From Devosia aurantiaca (GTDB lineage: Bacteria; Pseudomonadota; Alphaproteobacteria; Rhizobiales; Devosiaceae), in contig NZ_JAALFG010000002.1 of assembly GCF_011058215.1 (NCBI RefSeq), forward strand, positions 868,001 to 932,000: 64,000 nucleotides of DNA, in the 5' to 3' direction. The notes beneath the pieces are model-generated. The model was not told the DNA's origin. It saw only the letters and a program-made list of their open reading frames with translations, and made no database searches. How positions within the stretch are numbered: position 1 is the first letter of the stretch; every line of letters starts with the position of its first letter. Of this stretch, positions 1 through 8,836 are shown piece by piece. The position numbers and the translations under genes were made by a program.

Positions 1-661
1 CGAGACTTCGTCCCAGTTCACCACATCCCACCACTTGGTCAGGTATTCGGCGCGACGGTTGTTGTAGGTGAGGTAATAGGCGTGTTCCCAGACATCATTG
101 CCGATCACGGGCGTGCCCTTGACCTCGGCCACGTCCATCAGCGGATTGTCCTGGTTCGGCGTCGAGGTGATTTCGAGTTCACCGGCTTCGTTGACGATTA
201 GCCAGACCCAGCCCGAGCCGAAGCGTGCAGCGCCGGCGGCTTCGAAATCGGCCTTGAACTCATCCATCGAGCCATAAACGGCGTCGATTGCACTCGCCAG
301 TTCTTCGCTCGGCTCACCGGACTCGGCCGTCGGCCCGATGATTTCCCAGAAGAAGGTGTGGTTCCAGTGACCACCTGCTATTGCGTACGCCCGTCGGCTG
401 GGTGCCGGCAGTGGCGACGAGTTCCTCGACTGTTGCGCCTTCAGCAATGTCACCGGCTTCAACGGCCTTGTTGAGGTTATCGACAAAGGTCTGGTGATGC
501 TTGGAGTGATGCAGCTCCATCGTCTGCGCGTCGATGACGGGCTCGAGCGCGTCATATTCATAGCCGAGCTCGGGCAGCGTGAACGCGGCCTCCTGTGCAG
601 AAACCGGCAGCGTGAAAGCGGCGACGGCCAGGGCAGCGATCGCAGGCGTAAAGGTCTTCAT
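1..661 (-). CDS. Periplasmic Fe/Mn superoxide dismutase, partial and frameshifted
   Basis: Converts superoxide to peroxide and oxygen. The N-terminus has a signal peptide of about 22 residues ending in PVSAQEA, so the enzyme should act in the periplasm, unlike the usual cytoplasmic SodB. Visible family motifs are [20 protein letters not shown] and [19 protein letters not shown], which carry the metal-ligand histidines and aspartate. The reading frame breaks near 379, between VRN and AGGHWN (one base extra or two missing), and the rest continues in another frame to the window edge, where the last residues are WDEVS; only a few C-terminal residues are outside. The start has an AAGGAG ribosome site 7 bases upstream. 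Metal preference cannot be read from the sequence. Confidence 0.9.
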
Positions 662-670
662 CAGGGTGCT

Positions 671-688
671 CCTTAACGGGTGTTAAGG
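671..688 (-). promoter_or_regulatory. Palindrome/hairpin overlapping the superoxide dismutase ribosome site
   Basis: A perfect 7-base inverted repeat, CCTTAAC and GTTAAGG with a 4-base loop, lies just upstream of the SOD start. Its 3' arm on the coding strand contains most of the AAGGAG Shine-Dalgarno sequence. If transcribed whole it could mask the ribosome site; otherwise it could be a DNA operator. Function is inferred. Confidence 0.4.
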
Positions 689-691
689 CAG

Positions 692-716
692 AACCCGAGG
701 ATACCCATGCAGTTCC
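692..716 (-). promoter_or_regulatory. Possible EcfG-type promoter for superoxide dismutase
   Basis: On the minus strand GGAAC is followed after 17 bases by GTT, the layout of alphaproteobacterial EcfG promoters; the base before GTT is G rather than the preferred C. The same motif occurs in better form at 35008, 39779 and 40709. Transcription would start about 25 bases upstream of the SOD start codon. Confidence 0.4.
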
Positions 717-776
717 GACATCGGCTGCGGCGAGCCGATGACGTTTTCGTTGGAGGGGAGCGGGATGCGGCTTGGC

Positions 777-1424
777 TTATTCGTCGCGCGCCGCCCAGTT
801 CATGCCGCGGCGCATGATGGTGGCCATGTTGGAATTCTCGAACTCCTTGGCCGCGTGCCCAAGCGTCATGTGGAACACCTTGCCCGCGCCATGACGCCGC
901 TTCCACACCACCGGCATGGTGACGCCGTCGATCCAGCTTGCATGCTCGCCGGTAAAGGTTGTGGTCGCCAATACCTCGTTGGAGGGGTCGACATGCATGT
1001 AATATTGCTCTGACGTATAGGGGAACGACTTGATCCCGGCCATGATCGGATCGTCGGGCTTGGTCACGTCAACCGTATAGTCGATGATGTTGCCGGGATG
1101 AGCCACCCACTGGCCGCCGACCATGAACTGGTAGTCCACCGCTTCGCGGAAGGCGTCGCTCATGCCGCCATGGTGACCGGCGAGGCCAACGCCGCCCTGG
1201 ACGGCTTTGGTCAGGTTTTCGACCTCGGCCTTCTCGATCTTGCTCATGGTAAAGATCGGGATGATCAGCGACAGATCGTGGATGGACGGATCGGCGAAGG
1301 CTTGGGTCTCGGTGGCCATGCGCACCGAGTAGCCGTCCTCATGCAGCCAGCGCCGATAGATGGCGGCGCATTCCTCCGGGTCGTGACCTTCCCAGCCGCC
1401 ATAAACGATCAAAGCACTGCGCAT
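777..1424 (-). CDS. ThuA-like domain protein, stand-alone
   Basis: A 215-residue protein with the ThuA-like (class I glutamine amidotransferase-like fold) pattern: N-terminal LIVYGGWEGHDP, central GLAGHHGGMSDAF, then TSEQYYMHVDP and a C-terminal VFHMTLGHAAKEF. It is a distant paralog of the ThuA encoded at 6004-6792. The family acts in sugar metabolism, often beside Gfo/Idh/MocA oxidoreductases, but the exact reaction of this subgroup is unknown and no oxidoreductase is adjacent here. The start is supported by a GGGGAG ribosome site. An inverted repeat resembling the thu-locus operators lies 45-64 bases upstream. Confidence 0.8.
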   Translation of the reverse strand: MRSALIVYGGWEGHDPEECAAIYRRWLHEDGYSVRMATETQAFADPSIHDLSLIIPIFTMSKIEKAEVENLTKAVQGGVGLAGHHGGMSDAFREAVDYQFMVGGQWVAHPGNIIDYTVDVTKPDDPIMAGIKSFPYTSEQYYMHVDPSNEVLATTTFTGEHASWIDGVTMPVVWKRRHGAGKVFHMTLGHAAKEFENSNMATIMRRGMNWAARDE

Positions 1425-1468
1425 GAGCTACTCCCCGCAAATCAAACGCGGCGGAGAATACTCTACTC

Positions 1469-1488
1469 GAGCGCTATTGAAAGCGCTC
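1469..1488. promoter_or_regulatory. Inverted repeat between GtrA and ThuA-like genes
   Basis: GAGCGCT and AGCGCTC flank a 6-base loop. The right part, AAAGCGCTC, differs by one base from the core AAAGCGCTTT seen upstream of thuE. It overlaps the GtrA stop codon and lies just upstream of the ThuA-like gene, so it could be a LacI-type operator or an intercistronic hairpin; no T-run follows it. Confidence 0.3.
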
Positions 1489-1954
1489 AGTTCCGCTCGA
1501 ACTGCACCTTGAGACGGGGCCCGACTTCAAAAGCCCAGAGCTTGAGAATGACGAAGTTGAGCCCCGATGTGAGCCCCACGATAAGGATCGAAGCCGCTAG
1601 GCTCGGCAGACCCATCACCCCGTGAAACAGCTGGCCGAAGAGCGTCGCCAGAACCAGCGCCAGCATCTGCACGGCGATGTAGCGCGGCAGCGCATCGCGA
1701 TGGGCGGCCACCGAGCGGAAGCTGAAGCGGCGGTGCAGGAGATAGACCGGCAGGATGAAGCCGGCATAGCACCAGGAACTGACGACCCAGGCGTCGATCC
1801 GCGGCAAGAGCGCGATCAGGAGGCTGCTGAGAGCGACAAAGCCGAGCGCTCCGCCGCCACCGATGACGATGAACGACAGCAGGCTGCTTTCGGGCGCCCG
1901 AACCGGACGCGAGGTTTCGGTCTCGCGCATCAGGCTTTCGAGGGCAAGGCTCAT
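1487..1954 (-). CDS. GtrA family membrane protein
   Basis: A 155-residue protein with four predicted membrane segments (about residues 25-48, 52-75, 95-115, 122-142) in the GtrA arrangement, including FIVIGGGGALGFVALSSL near the start, PVYLLHRRFSF between segments two and three, and LNFVILKLWAF at the end. GtrA-family proteins are small inner-membrane proteins linked to moving lipid-linked sugars for cell-surface glycosylation. No glycosyltransferase partner is adjacent, so the substrate is unknown. The gene ends 62 bases before the ThuA-like gene on the same strand. Confidence 0.8.
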   Translation of the reverse strand: MSLALESLMRETETSRPVRAPESSLLSFIVIGGGGALGFVALSSLLIALLPRIDAWVVSSWCYAGFILPVYLLHRRFSFRSVAAHRDALPRYIAVQMLALVLATLFGQLFHGVMGLPSLAASILIVGLTSGLNFVILKLWAFEVGPRLKVQFERN

Positions 1955-2183
1955 GGGTGGGATCTGCTTGGGGTTCGCCGGGTCGGTGGCTCATAGCAGT
2001 AGCACCCAAACCCTTGCACCCGTCTTTACGCCTGCACGCCCTGTTCGACATGCAGGGCTTAACGGTTTGCACCAGCCTGTTGCCAAATCGCCCCAGCCCT
2101 TTGCGCTGTCATAAATGTCTGCTTAACTTCCTGCCGGCACTGCCCGGCAGCGCCGATACGAAAGCAAACAAGGGACCACAGGG

Positions 2184-3790
2184 ATGAAAAAGATACTGCT
2201 GGGCGCCACCGCGCTCACGCTCTGCGCGGGTTTTTCCACCGCCGCCCAGGCCGAGTTCACGCTGAACATCCTCCACATCAACGATTTCCATTCGCGCTTC
2301 GACCCGATCACCGGCACCGACAGCAATTGCGATGCCGAGACCGATGCGGCGGGTGAATGCTTTGGCGGCATCGCCCGTCTCAAGACCATCATCGACGATA
2401 CGCGCGCCGGCTATGCCGACGGCAATTCCCTGCTGCTTTCCGCGGGCGACAACTTCCAGGGCTCGCTCTACTACACGACCTACAAGTCCAAGGTAGTCTC
2501 CGACTTTTTCAACCAGATGGGCTTTGACGTCGTCGCCACCGGCAACCACGAATTCGATGACGGCCCCGAAGAATTCATGAAGTTTATCGACGCCGCCGAA
2601 TTCCCGATCATCGGCGGCAATTTCGATGTCACGCGCGACGAAAACCTGCGCGGCAAGATCAAGGGCTCGATCGTCCTCGATATCGGCGGCGAAAAGGTCG
2701 GCATCATCGGCGCCACCACCGAAGACACGCCCGAAATTGCCTCGCCCGGCCCCAATGTCGAATTCACCGACGTCATCCAATATGTCCGCGGCGCCTCCGA
2801 AGCGCTGGACGCAGCCGGCGTCAACAAGATCATTCTGCTCAGCCACATCGGCTACACCGTCGACCTCGAAGTCGCCGCTGCCCTGCCGCTGGTCGACGTG
2901 ATCGTCGGCGGCCATTCGCACACGCTGCTGTCCAACACTGCCGAAGGCGCCGCCGGCCCCTACCCCACCATGGTCACCAATCCCGATGGCGTCGAAGTGC
3001 CGGTGGTTCAGGCCAACCAGTACGGCAAGTATCTGGGCGACATTTCCATCACCTGGGATGACGACGGCGTCGTCACCAAGGCCGAGGGCGAACCCTTCCT
3101 GATCGACGCGTCCGTCGAGGCCAACGAAGACTTCACCGGCCAGCTCGCCGAACTCGCCGCCCCCATCGAAGAAGCCATGAGCGTCGTGATCGGCACCGCT
3201 TCGGACAATCTCGAAGGCAGCCGCGAAGTCTGCCGCGTCAAGGAATGCTCGCTCGGTAACCTCCTGGCCGACGCCATCCTTGATCGCGTCAGGACCAAGG
3301 CGCCGACATCGCCTTCCAGAACGGTGGCGGCATTCGCGCGTCCATCGACGCCGGTGAAATCACCGTTGGCGAAGTCATTACCGTGCTGCCCTTCTCCAAT
3401 ACGCTCGCGACCGTCGACATCTCGGGTGCCGACGTCATCGAAGCGCTGGAAAATGGTGTCTCCGACGTCGAAAACGGCGCCGGCCGCTTCTCCCAGGTCG
3501 CCGGGCTGAAATACAGCTACACCCTGTCCAAGCCAGTCGGCGAGCGTGTCAGCGATGTCATGGTCAAGGGCGAAGGCGACGAGTGGGTGCCGATCGACGA
3601 GGAAGCCACCTATACAATCGTGACCAACAACTATGTGCGCGGTGGCGGCGATGGCTTCGAGACCTTTGCCGAAGGCGACAATCCTTATGACTTCGGCCCG
3701 CCGCTCGAGCAGGTCCTGGCCGAATACATCGCCAAGCAGGGCGGCGAAGTAGCGCCCTATCTCGACGGTCGCATCACCGTCCTCGACTGA
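2184..3790 (+). CDS. Secreted 5'-nucleotidase/metallophosphoesterase (UshA-like), frameshifted
   Basis: Periplasmic hydrolase releasing phosphate from nucleotides. A signal peptide (first about 23 residues, ending AAQA) is followed by a metallophosphoesterase domain with the metal-binding blocks HINDFH, GDNFQGS, GNHEFDDG and GGHSHT. The 5'-nucleotidase C-terminal domain follows, with the substrate-loop pattern FQNGGGIRASI and LPFSNTLATV. The frame shifts by a net minus one near 3285, inside the conserved DQGADIAFQNGGG stretch; after correction the protein is about 535 residues, normal for the family. Start chosen from the signal peptide. A strong terminator follows the stop. The upstream region holds a weak PHO-box-like half site at 2106-2112. 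Confidence 0.88.
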
Positions 3791-3810
3791 TCCCGTATCG
3801 AAAAATGCGA

Positions 3811-3833
3811 AGGGCGCCCGCAGGCGCCCTTTC
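3811..3833. terminator. Bidirectional intrinsic terminator
   Basis: AGGGCGCC and GGCGCCCT pair around a 4-base loop. T-rich sequence follows on the plus strand and AAAAA precedes it, so it can serve both the nucleotidase gene and the converging response regulator. Confidence 0.75.
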
Positions 3834-3835
3834 TG

Positions 3836-4201
3836 CTAGACCGCGCCGATGGCGGTCACGACCTGTTCGGGCCGCCAGGGCTTATGAATGAAGCTCGCAT
3901 TGTCCGGCAGCTCGCCGGCAAAGGGTTTGCGGCCCGCCGAAACCACGATGATGCGGATATGCGGCCAGATGGCGCGAACGTGGTTGGCCAGTACCATGCC
4001 ATTGCGCGTTCCGGGCATGTTGACGTCGGTGATCAGGCCGATAAAGGCATCGCCCGCCCGCTCCAGAATGCCCAGGGCCTCGGAGGCATTGGCCGCTTCC
4101 CAGGCCTCGTAGCCATTCTCGCGGATCAGCTCCGCCATATCCATGCGCACCAGCGGCTCGTCATCGACAACAAGAAACGATTTCGTATTTTGAACTTGCA
4201 T
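3836..4201 (-). CDS. Single-domain response regulator
   Basis: About 121 residues, consisting only of a CheY-like receiver domain. The acidic pair is in FLVVDDEPLVRMD, the phospho-acceptor aspartate is in LITDVNMPG, the conserved serine is in IIVVSAG and the lysine in FIHKPWRPEQ. With no output domain it must act by binding a partner or passing phosphate on. No histidine kinase is adjacent; the nearest is at 37355. I use the ATG at 4201 because similarity begins there; an in-frame ATG at 4219 would add six residues. Confidence 0.85.
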   Translation of the reverse strand: MQVQNTKSFLVVDDEPLVRMDMAELIRENGYEAWEAANASEALGILERAGDAFIGLITDVNMPGTRNGMVLANHVRAIWPHIRIIVVSAGRKPFAGELPDNASFIHKPWRPEQVVTAIGAV

Positions 4202-4398
4202 AGGGTGGGTACTCAACATCGATGATGCTCAAAGCTTGCAATCTCCTGACAAGGCGAGAGGTTCCCCGTCACACTGTTCACTTCGCCGGGGACTTCTGAG
4301 CGCCGACCCATACATCGGCGCATACCGGACATAGGCGCATCGGCAATTGGCCACGGCACCGCCGGTCGCTAGCTCTAAGGGCAACAAGGAGCCCTCAA

Positions 4399-4794
4399 AT
4401 GACCCTCGCCCTTCCCGCCGCAGCCGCCACCGGATCCATACGCACCCTGCTTCGCTTTGAAGGCTTAAGCCTGCTCGCCTTTGCCGTTGCGATCTACTTC
4501 ATCTTCGGTGGCAATCCCTGGCTCTTTGCGCTTTCGTTCTTCGCGCCCGACCTGAGCTTCATTGCGTATCGCTTCGGCCCAAGAGCGGGCGCCATCGCCT
4601 ATAACGCCGTACATTCCTACCCCCTGCCCCTTCTTCTCGCAGGGCTGGGCTGGCTTTCGGGCACTCCGCTGCTCTGGCAGATTGCCCTGATCCTCGCTGC
4701 CCATATCGGCTTGGACCGCAGCCTGGGCTATGGCCTCAAATTTGCAGCGAGCTTCAACCAGACCCACCTCGGTCCCGTCGGCAAGAAGGCCTGA
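4399..4794 (+). CDS. DUF4260 family membrane protein
   Basis: A 131-residue protein with about four hydrophobic segments and the DUF4260 signature: FAPDLSFIAYRFGPRAGA, then YNAVHSYPLPLLL and HIGLDRSLGYGLKF near the end. The family is small, membrane-bound and uncharacterised. An AAGGAG-type ribosome site precedes the ATG. It stands alone between divergent and convergent neighbours and ends in a terminator shared with thuB. Confidence 0.8.
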   Translation: MTLALPAAAATGSIRTLLRFEGLSLLAFAVAIYFIFGGNPWLFALSFFAPDLSFIAYRFGPRAGAIAYNAVHSYPLPLLLAGLGWLSGTPLLWQIALILAAHIGLDRSLGYGLKFAASFNQTHLGPVGKKA

Positions 4795-4803
4795 CGCGCA
4801 ACA

Positions 4804-4827
4804 AAAAGCCCGCCGAAGCGGGCTTTT
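4804..4827. terminator. Bidirectional intrinsic terminator
   Basis: A 10-base perfect stem (AAAAGCCCGC and GCGGGCTTTT) with a CGAA loop lies between the converging DUF4260 gene and thuB, with A/T runs on both sides. Confidence 0.88.
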
Positions 4828-4831
4828 CTTG

Positions 4832-5874
4832 TCAGACAGCGTGTTCCATCTTGTCGCGATCGGTGACCGTCGCCAGGTCCAGAACCTTCTGGATATTGGT
4901 AGCGTGGCGGAAGCTGGGCTCGAGATTGTGGCCCGAGCGGCAGGCTTCGATGAAGCGCATGTAATTAGTCGGGACGGTTTCGGGCTCGACCTCGGTCCAG
5001 GTGCCGGTTTCGGCATCGTCCCAAGGCAGGTGCGCAGCTTGCTCCAGTCATGCCGGTGCTGCACTTCCACCGAACCCAGTTCGCCATAGATGCGCAGGCG
5101 CAATTCGTTGAGGTGGCCGGTAGCCCAGCGCGTCGCGTGGATGACGCCCAGCGCGCCGTTTTCGAGCTGCGCCGTCATGGCAAAGCTGTCATTAGCGTCG
5201 AGATCATATTCGCCGATCTTGTTGTTCTCGGCTTTCTCGAACGTCTCGAGCCGGCAGAACACCTTGGAAAAATCGCTGCCGGCGCCATAGGCGGCAAAGT
5301 CGAGAATGTGGACGCCGATATCGCCGAGCACGCCGTTGGAGCCGTGCTTCTTGGACAGGCGCCACAGCCACTGCGACTCGGAGCGCCAGTCGCCCCAGGC
5401 CTTGGAGACCAGCCAGCTCTGGAGGTAGCTCGCCTCGAAATGCTTGACCTTGCCGATCTGCCCCGACTGCACGATCTCGCGCGCCTTTTGCAGCTGCGCG
5501 ACATTGCGATAGGTGAGGTTCACCATGTTGACGAGACCGGCAGCCTCGGCGGCCTCGGTCATTTCCATGGCGCGTGCATGGTCGGTCGCCAGCGGCTTTT
5601 CGCAGAACACATGCTTGCCGGCAGCGATAGCCGCCATGGTCGTCGGATAGTGCACGCTGTCCGGGGTGACATTGGCCACCGCATCGAACTCGCCCCAGGC
5701 GATTGCCGCATCGAGCGAGCCGAAACCGCGCTCGATATTATGCGTCTGGCAGAAAGCTTCGACGCGCGCCGGATCGACGTCGACGCCGCCCGCCAAGGTC
5801 ACGCCTTCAATCGCCGCAAAATGCTTGGCATGCTGGTTGGCCATGCCGCCGGTACCCAGGATCAGGATACGCAT
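4832..5874 (-). CDS. thuB: ThuB, Gfo/Idh/MocA family oxidoreductase, frameshifted
   Basis: Last gene of the thu operon. In Sinorhizobium ThuA and ThuB together oxidise trehalose and related disaccharides, forming 3-keto sugars; ThuB is the NAD(P)-dependent oxidoreductase. The N-terminal Rossmann motif is LILGTGGMANQH, followed by the family signature FCEKPLATDHARAMEM and the active-site region GDIGVHILDFAAY. The frame shifts by minus one near 5022, at a GGG run; the correct C-terminus then runs through EACRSG to a TGA just past the terminator, giving about 347 residues, the expected size. Uncorrected, the frame would read on over the neighbouring gene. Confidence 0.9.
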
Positions 5875-5968
5875 CGTCTTTTATTCCTTAGGGGGACAAT
5901 TGCCCGCTGCTTTATCACCGCGATGCACCCGCGCAAGCGGGATTTCCTGCATCGTGACCATGCGAAAA

Positions 5969-5990
5969 GAGGCTCCCCTGCGGGAGCCTC
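5969..5990 (-). terminator. Intrinsic terminator after thuA
   Basis: GAGGCTCCC and GGGAGCCTC form a 9-base stem; on the minus strand TTTT follows immediately. It lies between thuA and thuB, so some thu transcripts probably end here. Confidence 0.75.
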
Positions 5991-6003
5991 ATGAACGCTC
6001 GGA

Positions 6004-6792
6004 TCAGCTCTTTACCTGACCAGCATGTTCGGAAGAACTCAGCTTCGCGCCGCGCTCTTCGATCTTTTCGATCGCTTCGGCTACCGGCGTGTTCGGCGCC
6101 TTCATCAGATGGGCATGGCGGTCGCCGTTATAGGCCCAGTTGACCGCATTGCGCAGCACCTTGCCGACATTGGCGTCGTGATAGGTCGGGTAGGTTTCGT
6201 GACCGGGTCGGAAATAGAAGATATTGCCGGCGCCACGACGATAGGTGAGGCCCGAGCGGAACACTTCGCCGCCCTGGAACCAGGACACGAGCACCGTTTC
6301 CAGCGGTTCTGGCACGGTGAAGGGCTCGCCATACATTTCTTCGTATTCGAGCTCGAAATAGGGCGGCAGGCCCTTGGCGATCGGGTGACCCGGATTGACC
6401 ACCCAGAGACGTTCGCGTTCGCCTGCTTCGCGCCAATGAAGGTTTGCCGGCGCGCCCATCAGCGCCTTGAAGACCTTGGAATGGTGACCCGAATGGAGAA
6501 CCAGGAGCCCCATGCCCTGCCAGACATGCTGCTGCACGCGCTTGACGACTTCATCGTCGACCTTGTCGTGAGCCGCATGGCCCCACCACAACAGCACGTC
6601 GGTCTGGGCGAGGACGGCATCGGTCAGCCCATGCTCGGGCTCCTGCAGCGTCGTGGTCTTGATTTCGAGATTGCTGTCTTCGCTCAACAGCTTTGCGATC
6701 TGGTTGTGCATGCCGTTGGGATAATTGTCGGCAACAACCTTGTTCTTCTGCTCGTGGACGTTTTCGCCCCAGACCAGGGTACGGATCGGCAT
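6004..6792 (-). CDS. thuA: ThuA, trehalose utilisation protein
   Basis: A 262-residue ThuA-domain protein and partner of ThuB in trehalose/maltitol/sucrose catabolism. Visible family blocks are [12 protein letters not shown] at the start, [28 protein letters not shown] and the C-terminal [15 protein letters not shown] with VNWAYN. Its place between thuK and thuB in a locus otherwise ordered exactly like the rhizobial thu operon makes the assignment secure. It is separated from thuK by about 180 bases containing two stem-loops and is followed by a terminator-like hairpin, so its level may differ from that of the transporter. Confidence 0.9.
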   Translation of the reverse strand: MPIRTLVWGENVHEQKNKVVADNYPNGMHNQIAKLLSEDSNLEIKTTTLQEPEHGLTDAVLAQTDVLLWWGHAAHDKVDDEVVKRVQQHVWQGMGLLVLHSGHHSKVFKALMGAPANLHWREAGERERLWVVNPGHPIAKGLPPYFELEYEEMYGEPFTVPEPLETVLVSWFQGGEVFRSGLTYRRGAGNIFYFRPGHETYPTYHDANVGKVLRNAVNWAYNGDRHAHLMKAPNTPVAEAIEKIEERGAKLSSSEHAGQVKS

Positions 6793-6875
6793 TGGTAGTC
6801 TCCTAAGATGAGGACCCCCAGGAAACAGGAGGAGGGGTGGAGGGTCCGGTTATCTTCGTGGCAGCCCCGTGAAAA

Positions 6876-6906
6876 CGGGAACCCCGCTTTTCAACAGAGG
6901 TTCCCG
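6876..6906 (-). other. Stem-loop between thuK and thuA (second)
   Basis: CGGGAACC and GGTTCCCG pair around a 15-base loop upstream of thuA. A run of four Ts follows on the minus strand, so it may attenuate or stabilise the transcript. Confidence 0.4.
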
Positions 6907-6931
6907 CCTGAACGGCATGCCACGTTTGAAC

Positions 6932-6960
6932 GAAAAGCTGGCGGCTCAAGACCGCCAGCT
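6932..6960 (-). terminator. Terminator-like stem-loop after thuK
   Basis: AGCTGGCGG and CCGCCAGCT form a perfect 9-base stem with a 7-base loop 11 bases after the thuK stop; TTTT follows on the minus strand. It probably reduces transcription into thuA. Confidence 0.6.
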
Positions 6961-6971
6961 CGAACAATGGG

Positions 6972-7979
6972 TTAGCGCATCGGCTTGCCGGCGCTGTCGA
7001 AGCGATGGATCTTGTCCGCCATCGGCGAGATCTGCACGACATCGCCGCTCTTATAGGTATTGACGCCATCGAGCCGCACGACCACCGGCTCTTCGGTGCC
7101 CATTTCGAGATAGACGTAGGAGTCGGCACCAAGGTTTTCCGTGTGGATGACCTTGCCGCTCCAGGTGCCATTTTCCGGCACGATGGTGATGTGCTCGCCG
7201 CGCACGCCGACCGTTTCGGCACCATAGGCGGCAGCCTTGTCGCCGGAAATGAAGTTCATCTTGGGCGAGCCGATAAAGCCGGCGACGAACACCGAATTGG
7301 GGTTTTCGTAGAGCTCCATGGGCGTGCCGACCTGCTCCACCAGACCATCGCGCAAGACGCAGATGCGGTCGGCCAGGGTCATGGCTTCCACCTGGTCATG
7401 GGTCACGTAGATCATCGTGACATTGTCCATTTCCTCATGGAGCTTGGCGATCTCGATACGGGTCGCGACGCGTAGCGCGGCGTCGAGGTTCGACAGCGGT
7501 TCGTCGAAGAGGAACACTTTGGGGTCGCGGGTGATGGCGCGACCGATGGCGACGCGCTGGCGCTGACCGCCCGAAAGCTGCTTGGGCAGGCGATCGAGAT
7601 ACTGGCGGATCTGCAGCATGTCGGCGGCGCGCTCGACGCGGCGGCGGATTTCTTCCTTGTCCTTGCCCTTTTCGAGCGTCAGGCCGAAGGCCATGTTCTC
7701 GTAGACTGTCATATGCGGGTAGAGTGCATAGGACTGGAACACCATCGCGATGCCGCGCTTGGACGGCGCCAGGTCGTTGACGCGCTGTCCGTCGAACAGC
7801 ATGTCGCCGGAGGTGATTTCCTCAAGACCCGAGATCAGGCGCAACAGCGTGGACTTGCCGCAGCCTGACGGGCCGACAAACACCATGAACTCACCCTTGC
7901 GCACATCGAGGTCGACACCCTTGATGACGTTCACGGCGCCAAAGGATTTCCGAACGTTGCGAAGCTCAATTGCAGCCAT
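6972..7979 (-). CDS. thuK: ThuK, sugar ABC transporter ATPase
   Basis: The 335-residue ATP-hydrolysing subunit (MalK/UgpC type) of the trehalose-type disaccharide importer. Walker A is GPSGCGKST at residues 36-43, the Q-loop is FQSYALYP, the signature LSGGQRQRVAIGRA starts near 135, and Walker B VFLFDEP is near 155. The C-terminal TOBE/regulatory region runs from about 240, with GVRGEHI. It lies 5 bases downstream of thuG and should couple to the EAA loops of ThuF and ThuG. Confidence 0.92.
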   Translation of the reverse strand: MAAIELRNVRKSFGAVNVIKGVDLDVRKGEFMVFVGPSGCGKSTLLRLISGLEEITSGDMLFDGQRVNDLAPSKRGIAMVFQSYALYPHMTVYENMAFGLTLEKGKDKEEIRRRVERAADMLQIRQYLDRLPKQLSGGQRQRVAIGRAITRDPKVFLFDEPLSNLDAALRVATRIEIAKLHEEMDNVTMIYVTHDQVEAMTLADRICVLRDGLVEQVGTPMELYENPNSVFVAGFIGSPKMNFISGDKAAAYGAETVGVRGEHITIVPENGTWSGKVIHTENLGADSYVYLEMGTEEPVVVRLDGVNTYKSGDVVQISPMADKIHRFDSAGKPMR

Positions 7980-7984
7980 TTTGC

Positions 7985-8836
7985 CTAACCCTTGACGCCG
8001 CCGGCGGTGAGACCGCTGACGATTTTACGTTGGAAAACAAGCACCAGCACCACGAGCGGCACGGTGACGATGACGGAAGCGGCCATGATCAGGCCCCATG
8101 GAATTTCAAAGCGCGACCCGCCGGACAGGAGCCCGATGGCGACCGGCACGGTGCGGGTGGCGTTGGACGAGGTGAAGGTCAGGGCGAACAGGAATTCGTT
8201 CCAGGCCGAGATGAAGGCGAGCAAACCTGTAGTCACCAGAGCCGGCCACATCAGCGGCATGAACACGCGGGTGATGATCACCCAGGGCGTTGCGCCATCG
8301 ACGATCGCCGCTTCCTCGATCTCGACCGGCAGGTCGCGCATGAAGGTGGTCAAAACCCAGACCGTGAAGGGCAGCGTGAAGATCGTGTAGGAGAAGATCA
8401 GCGCCCACGGCGTGTTGTAGATGCCGAGGAACCGGATCAGTTCGAAGAGGCCGGCGAGAACCGCGATCTGCGGGAACATCGAGACCGCCAGGATGGTCAT
8501 CAGCAGCAGCGAACGGCCGCGAAAGCGCACGCGGCTGAGCGCAAAGCTTGCCGTGACGGCGAGGAACAGCGCCAGGATCACGGTCAGCGAAGCGACAAAG
8601 ACCGAGTTCAGGAAATTGCGCGGGAATTGGCCGCCGGGGCTGAACAGCACTTCGCGATAATTGCTGAAGTCGAACGAGGTCGGCCAATAGGAGATGCGGA
8701 ACAGGTCCGTACCAGATTTGAAGCTCGTGATGATCGCGTAATAGAACGGGAACACCGCGATCACGACGATCACCGCCACCAGGAGGTAGAACAGCGCCGA
8801 CTTGGTCAGCTTCCAAAGATTGATGGTGCTGCCCAT
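7985..8836 (-). CDS. thuG: ThuG, sugar ABC transporter permease
   Basis: About 283 residues with six membrane segments and the inner-membrane-component EAA motif EEAAIVDGATPWVIITRVFMP, typical of MalG-type permeases of CUT1 sugar importers. I choose the ATG at 8836 because it overlaps the predicted thuF stop as TGATG, the usual coupling in these operons; an in-frame ATG six codons earlier exists. The N-terminal anchor ALFYLLVAVIVVIAVFPFYY is the first membrane segment. Confidence 0.9.
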   Translation of the reverse strand: MGSTINLWKLTKSALFYLLVAVIVVIAVFPFYYAIITSFKSGTDLFRISYWPTSFDFSNYREVLFSPGGQFPRNFLNSVFVASLTVILALFLAVTASFALSRVRFRGRSLLLMTILAVSMFPQIAVLAGLFELIRFLGIYNTPWALIFSYTIFTLPFTVWVLTTFMRDLPVEIEEAAIVDGATPWVIITRVFMPLMWPALVTTGLLAFISAWNEFLFALTFTSSNATRTVPVAIGLLSGGSRFEIPWGLIMAASVIVTVPLVVLVLVFQRKIVSGLTAGGVKG

